From positions 1 through 64,000 of the forward strand of contig CAYJEW010000001.1 of NCBI GenBank assembly GCA_964369525.1: a stretch of DNA of 64,000 nucleotides, given 5' to 3'. A program made the translations under genes and the position numbers. Positions 60,454 to 64,000 of this stretch are shown here, one piece after another; the first letter of the stretch is position 1, and each line of letters opens with the position of its first letter. The stretch is from JAAYCI01 sp964369525. GTDB taxonomy: Bacteria; Bacillota; Clostridia; Oscillospirales; Ruminococcaceae. A model generated the notes under the pieces. That model did no database searches. It was given only the letters and a program-made list of their open reading frames with translations, and was not told where the DNA came from.

Positions 60454-61707
60454 CTATTCCTCCTTTGATATACGCACAGCCATAATTATTGGTACAAGCA
60501 GCATAGCCACAAAGCCTGCTGCGTAGCCATTGTTATAAAGGTTAAGGCCGCTGTTTATGCTACCTATATGCATTATGGTGGCCACATGCAAAAATCCGGC
60601 AGCAACGCCCCAGCCTACGCCAAACTGGCCCGCTATAGGCGCAAGGCCTGTAGAGAATAGTATAGCAAGAGTGTTGGCGGGTGCGGTGGGGTCCCACTGG
60701 TTAGCAAATGTGCATATAAGGGCGCCCACAATTATAGGCACCACATTGCGCAGATGCTTGCCGAATGCGCCAAAGCCAATAATAGTGAATATACCACACA
60801 GCGTAGCGCCGTTTAGGTCGGCACCGTAAAAAAGCATAAGTGTTGTGGCAAACGCACACAGTATGCCCATGTTAAAGTAAACGCTGTCGCCATGTAGCAC
60901 ATAAATGTCGGTAACAAGGCGTCCGGTGTGGCGGGTGATGCCTCTGTATGCGGGCGAGCGGAACTTCCCTGAGGAAAAAAGCCCATACAATATAAGCGCT
61001 GCTGCTATTATATATAGCAATACAGCTGCCGGCAGGTTTAGGTTGGTGGCCCAGTGCACCTCGGGGTGCATGCTTATGTCAAACGCTCCAAGCGCCGCCA
61101 TAATAAATGTGGATATAAGCCCGCCGGTAAAACCCATGTTGTATAGGTTGTAGCCGCTGTGCACACGCACAAGAAAGGCCGAAAGCGGCGCAAATATAAA
61201 GCCAGACAAAACACCAACAAGTATAGCCACAGGCAGCGCTACATCAAACGAAAGCTGCGGATGAAACGCAATAGCGCTAACCACGGGCGACAACGTGGCC
61301 GACAAAAGCGCCGCCAGCGTAAAGTTGATAAACGGCTCCTTTTTATATTTTGCATAAAGCCATACGCCCAGCGTAAGAGGCCATACGTTAAACATATTTT
61401 TGCCAAACATTGCAAAGCCCACCGAAAGCCACATGGCCATTATGGTAGAGCCATTAGGCCGCACGCCCGCCGTAACCAGCATCAAAACGCTGGAAAGGCC
61501 AACCAAGGCTGCGTTTATCAATGTGGCGCCCATGCCGCCAATGGCCATATAGTCGGATATTAGCAAGCTACTGCTTGTGAATATGCGCCAAAGGCCCGAT
61601 GCTATTTCGGCAGGGGTGTCTACAAAAAATGCAAACACAACAAAAAAAGCATATACAACAAGCATGATCATGTAAGGTGAATAAAGTTGCTTTTTTGCAG
61701 TAGTCAT
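60454..61707 (-). CDS. DUF1576 family membrane protein
   Basis: This 417-residue polytopic membrane protein has about ten to twelve hydrophobic segments. I recognise the DUF1576 pattern: ISDYMAIGGMGATLINAALVG, FGKNMFNVWPLTLGVWLYAKYKKEP, and the repeated halves around HSGYNLYNMGFTGG and NSGLNLYNNGYAAGF. The two halves look like an internal duplication, as in many transporters. The function is unknown; a transporter of a metabolite used by the downstream crotonase/reductase genes is an inference. The promoter lies at 61753-61781. Confidence 0.9.
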   Translation of the reverse strand: MTTAKKQLYSPYMIMLVVYAFFVVFAFFVDTPAEIASGLWRIFTSSSLLISDYMAIGGMGATLINAALVGLSSVLMLVTAGVRPNGSTIMAMWLSVGFAMFGKNMFNVWPLTLGVWLYAKYKKEPFINFTLAALLSATLSPVVSAIAFHPQLSFDVALPVAILVGVLSGFIFAPLSAFLVRVHSGYNLYNMGFTGGLISTFIMAALGAFDISMHPEVHWATNLNLPAAVLLYIIAAALILYGLFSSGKFRSPAYRGITRHTGRLVTDIYVLHGDSVYFNMGILCAFATTLMLFYGADLNGATLCGIFTIIGFGAFGKHLRNVVPIIVGALICTFANQWDPTAPANTLAILFSTGLAPIAGQFGVGWGVAAGFLHVATIMHIGSINSGLNLYNNGYAAGFVAMLLVPIIMAVRISKEE

Positions 61708-61752
61708 GCAGCCCGCCCACCTTTTCTAAGAGTATTTTTTTCCATATAATAT

Positions 61753-61781
61753 AGTATACACAATTTAGCATTAAATGGTAA
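61753..61781 (-). promoter_or_regulatory. Promoter of the DUF1576-crotonase-reductase genes
   Basis: On the minus strand, TTACCA (61776-61781), a 17-base spacer and TATACT (61753-61758). Confidence 0.6.
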
Positions 61782-61813
61782 GAATAAAACACAAAAATAT
61801 TTCACAGTATACT

Positions 61814-61847
61814 AAAAAACGTCGCCACACCACCCGGTGCGGCGACG
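61814..61847 (-). terminator. Terminator after the second dehydrogenase gene
   Basis: A GC-rich stem (CGTCGCC opposite GGCGACG, extended by CACC/GGTG with a bulge) is followed on the minus strand by TTTTTTAG. Confidence 0.85.
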
Positions 61848-61867
61848 CACTGTAATACACCTGTGCT

Positions 61868-62827
61868 TTACAGCTTGCCGTGCATCTTTAGCAGGCCAAT
61901 AAGCATCTTGTCGCGGTATGCGGCAAGGCTGTCGTAGTCGTTGCCAAGCTCGGGCGAGCGGTTTGCCATCTCTTCTGCCACACCTTTTGGCATAACCTCA
62001 GCGCTCCACTCTTCGGGGTAGCTCTTCCAGTCGGCCATGTCGTTTAGCCAAGACTCAATTGCGGCTTTAAAGCCGGGATGGCTAAAGCCTTTGCCGTCGC
62101 GGCCGGCGCCAAGGCGTGCAATGAGCAACGGCCCCATAACACCCCAGCGAATGCCGGGGCCAAATGTAACTGCGTTGTTAGCGTCTTCCACGGTACACAC
62201 ACCGCGCATAACAAGCTCGCACATCTCACGAATAACAGCCTGCTGAATGCGGTTAGAAATAAAGCCGGGGGCTTCTTTCATTAATATAACAGGTACTTTT
62301 TTGCAGGCCAGGTAAAACTCTTTAGCTACCTGAACGCAGGCGGGGTCGGTTTTATCGCCGCTTGCCAGCTCTACCAGCGGAATAAGGTGGGGTGGGTTGT
62401 AAGGGTGCGCGCCCACAAACCGCTCGGGGTGCTTGGCTTTTTTTGCAATATCAGATATAAGCATGCCCGAGGTAGAGCTTGCAAAAATAGCGTCGGTGGG
62501 AGCATATTTTTCGTACTCTTCAATAACCTGCCATTTAATGTCTATGTTTTCAGGTACGTTTTCTTGCACAAACTGTGCGTCTTTAACAGCCTCTTCCATA
62601 GAGGTGGTAAAGCTGATGCGTGCTTCAAACTTTGGAATATCGGCAGCGTTTATGCCGTCGTACTGTGCAAGATTTTCAAACATAGTGCGGATATTACTTT
62701 TTGCAGTCTCCAAAAATTCCTCTTTAATGTCGTATATAACAACGTCATAGTCGTGTTGCGAGAAACAAACCGCCCAGCTGGCGCCTATAACGCCGCTGCC
62801 CAGACAAGCAATTTTTTTGATTTCCAT
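61868..62827 (-). CDS. 3-hydroxyacyl-CoA dehydrogenase family protein (second paralogue)
   Basis: This 319-residue NAD-dependent dehydrogenase is closely similar to the protein at 13009-13971. It has IACLGSGVIGASWAVCF, GAHPYNPPHLIPLVELASG with the catalytic His, and FGPGIRWGVMGPLL. The two differ most in the stretch after GVMG (LIARLGAGRDGKGFSHPG here), which borders the active site, so the substrates probably differ. The start at 62827 follows a GGGGGG run. It has its own promoter and terminator. Confidence 0.88.
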   Translation of the reverse strand: MEIKKIACLGSGVIGASWAVCFSQHDYDVVIYDIKEEFLETAKSNIRTMFENLAQYDGINAADIPKFEARISFTTSMEEAVKDAQFVQENVPENIDIKWQVIEEYEKYAPTDAIFASSTSGMLISDIAKKAKHPERFVGAHPYNPPHLIPLVELASGDKTDPACVQVAKEFYLACKKVPVILMKEAPGFISNRIQQAVIREMCELVMRGVCTVEDANNAVTFGPGIRWGVMGPLLIARLGAGRDGKGFSHPGFKAAIESWLNDMADWKSYPEEWSAEVMPKGVAEEMANRSPELGNDYDSLAAYRDKMLIGLLKMHGKL

Positions 62828-62878
62828 AACAATAATTCCCCCCTTATGTTGTGATGTGTTCAAGCTGCATTAACATTA

Positions 62879-62908
62879 ATTGTATATTTTTTAAAACATG
62901 CGCGTCAA
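62879..62908 (-). promoter_or_regulatory. Promoter of the second dehydrogenase gene
   Basis: On the minus strand, TTGACG (62903-62908), an 18-base spacer and TACAAT (62879-62884). Confidence 0.6.
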
Positions 62909-63003
62909 TTGCGTTTTTCACAAATTTTACAGTAACTATTCAGCAATATGCCAGTAATATGTGTAACGTTTATATATTTTGGGGCATAGGCGTAGCTTAA
63001 CAT

Positions 63004-63050
63004 ATAAAAACCCGCGTTGCGGCGACATTACGCACTGCAACGTGGGTTTT
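63004..63050 (-). terminator. Terminator after the M24 peptidase gene
   Basis: Arms AAACCCGCGTTGC and GCAACGTGGGTTT (one mismatch) enclose a 16-base loop, with T residues following on the minus strand. Confidence 0.85.
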
Positions 63051-63069
63051 GTGTGGAGCTATAATTCTA

Positions 63070-64000
63070 TTAGATAACACGCATCTCCAAAGGCGTGCAG
63101 GACAAAAGCTCGTACCCTGTGTCGGTAACCACAACATTCTGCTCGCTGCAAAAGCCGCCAACGCCGCGCACCTTAAAGCCCGGCTCTACCGAGAACACCA
63201 TGCCGCTGCGCAGCACAAAGCCGTTAGATGGGCCAAGCTGGGGTTCTTCGTGCACATCAAGGCCAATGCCGTGGCCCACCCAGCCGGGGCTGTCGTTGCA
63301 CTCGCCAAAGCCGTATTTTTCCAAAACGGCATCGGCTGCGGCGGCCACGCTGCTGCCCAGCGCGCCGTCTTTTACCTGCGCAAGTCCTGCCTGAATAGAC
63401 TCTATGTGGATTTTTTCGTACTCTTGTTGCTGTGGGGTAAGGCCGCCCACCACCGCCTGGCGGATAATATCGGCGTAGTAGCCTTTGTAGCACGGGCCGC
63501 CGTCTAGGTGCAGTATAGCGCCGGGCGTGTTTGATATAACAACATCACTGCTGGGGCAGTTTACCTGCCACATACGGTCCAGCCCAAAGCGCACAACCAT
63601 GTTTAACAGGTCTTCGCAGCCGTCTTCTATGGCGGTGGCGCCCATGGTGTAAAACAAGTCGCGCTCGGTGGTTTTGCCAAGCTCTATAGAAGAAAACGCA
63701 GCGTCGAACATATGCTCGGCACACACAACTGCCTTGCGCAGATACTCAAGCTCTGCAGGGCTTTTTATCATGCGCAGCTCCCACAAAACGCTGCCCGCGT
63801 CGCATATTTCTGCGCCGCCGTCTTTTAGCATTTGCACAAGCGGAAGGTAGTATCCGGCCTGAAGGTTTATTCTAAAGCCGCTGCCAAGCTCGGCGCCAAT
63901 GCGCCCTTTGTGCACCCCAAGGCGCTTAAACGCTGCATATATTGCCTCCACATAGCTTTCGGGCCACTCGGAAGAGCCGTGCGCAAACGCAAACATGTTT
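63070..64000 (-). CDS. M24 family metallopeptidase (Xaa-Pro peptidase-like), start beyond window
   Basis: The last 310 or so residues of an aminopeptidase P/creatinase-fold protein. The frame is still open at the window edge, so the N-terminus is missing. Metal ligands are all visible: Asp in LHLDGGP and YYADIIR, His in GWVGHGIGLD, Glu in VFSVEPG and CSEQNVVVTD. A creatinase N-terminal domain begins at the edge. It would cleave Xaa-Pro bonds, although the creatinase fold also serves other amidohydrolases. A terminator follows its stop at 63070-63072. Confidence 0.9.
   Translation of the reverse strand, partial: NMFAFAHGSSEWPESYVEAIYAAFKRLGVHKGRIGAELGSGFRINLQAGYYLPLVQMLKDGGAEICDAGSVLWELRMIKSPAELEYLRKAVVCAEHMFDAAFSSIELGKTTERDLFYTMGATAIEDGCEDLLNMVVRFGLDRMWQVNCPSSDVVISNTPGAILHLDGGPCYKGYYADIIRQAVVGGLTPQQQEYEKIHIESIQAGLAQVKDGALGSSVAAAADAVLEKYGFGECNDSPGWVGHGIGLDVHEEPQLGPSNGFVLRSGMVFSVEPGFKVRGVGGFCSEQNVVVTDTGYELLSCTPLEMRVI

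Overview
The window reads as a chromosomal segment of an anaerobic, Gram-positive-type (Firmicutes, probably Clostridia) bacterium of moderate GC content. Supporting signs are strong AGGAGG ribosome-binding sites, near-consensus TTGACA/TATAAT promoters, lipoboxes on many secreted proteins, tRNA genes with encoded CCA, an iron-sulfur aldo/keto reductase, a xanthine dehydrogenase-type hydroxylase and a purine-type BMP ABC transporter. No outer-membrane genes, mobile elements, CRISPR arrays or rRNA genes are visible. The assembly has three N-gaps. The two 100-N gaps are each flanked by the same exact 55-mer on both sides, a signature of a de Bruijn graph join.

Layout: 0-7 kb holds a DUF169 protein, an RND permease with a very large coiled-coil insertion, tRNA-Arg(CCU), tRNA-Ser(UGA) and an EamA transporter. 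7-11 kb is a zinc operon on the minus strand (Fur/Zur-type regulator, His-rich ZnuA, ZnuC, ZnuB and an OB-fold-like lipoprotein) behind a perfect consensus promoter and a perfect palindromic operator. 11-13 kb has an amidohydrolase. 13-19.5 kb has a hydroxyacyl-CoA-type dehydrogenase and then a plus-strand operon: xanthine phosphoribosyltransferase, a swivel-first LeuD-LeuC fusion, a separate LeuD/LeuC pair, HPr and type I dehydroquinate dehydratase. 19.6-24.7 kb is a BMP/nucleoside ABC transporter. 25-30.7 kb is the arginine operon argC-J-B-D-F.

30.9-36 kb is an envelope cluster: a coiled-coil lipoprotein, a FecR-domain lipoprotein, a secreted NHL propeller and a membrane-anchored alpha/beta hydrolase. 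36-50 kb is rich in cyclic-di-GMP genes: a frameshifted PAS-GGDEF-GAF gene, a 1444-residue protein with two GGDEF domains and an EAL domain, and a periplasmic-sensor EAL protein. Between them lie a large SSTPA-repeat surface protein, a DUF1801 protein and a TspO protein. 50-54 kb has MscS, a small membrane protein and a B12-binding radical SAM protein. 54-58 kb is a three-subunit xanthine dehydrogenase family operon. 58-64 kb has an aldo/keto reductase, a crotonase, a small unknown protein, a DUF1576 membrane protein, a second hydroxyacyl-CoA-type dehydrogenase and a truncated M24 peptidase.

Two themes recur. The first is purine/organic-acid metabolism (BMP transporter, xpt, molybdenum hydroxylase, aconitase-family dehydratases, beta-hydroxyacid dehydrogenases, crotonase). 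The second is cyclic-di-GMP signalling close to surface proteins. The most unusual gene is the swivel-first aconitase-family fusion. All functional calls are by recognition of family motifs; no database search was run.
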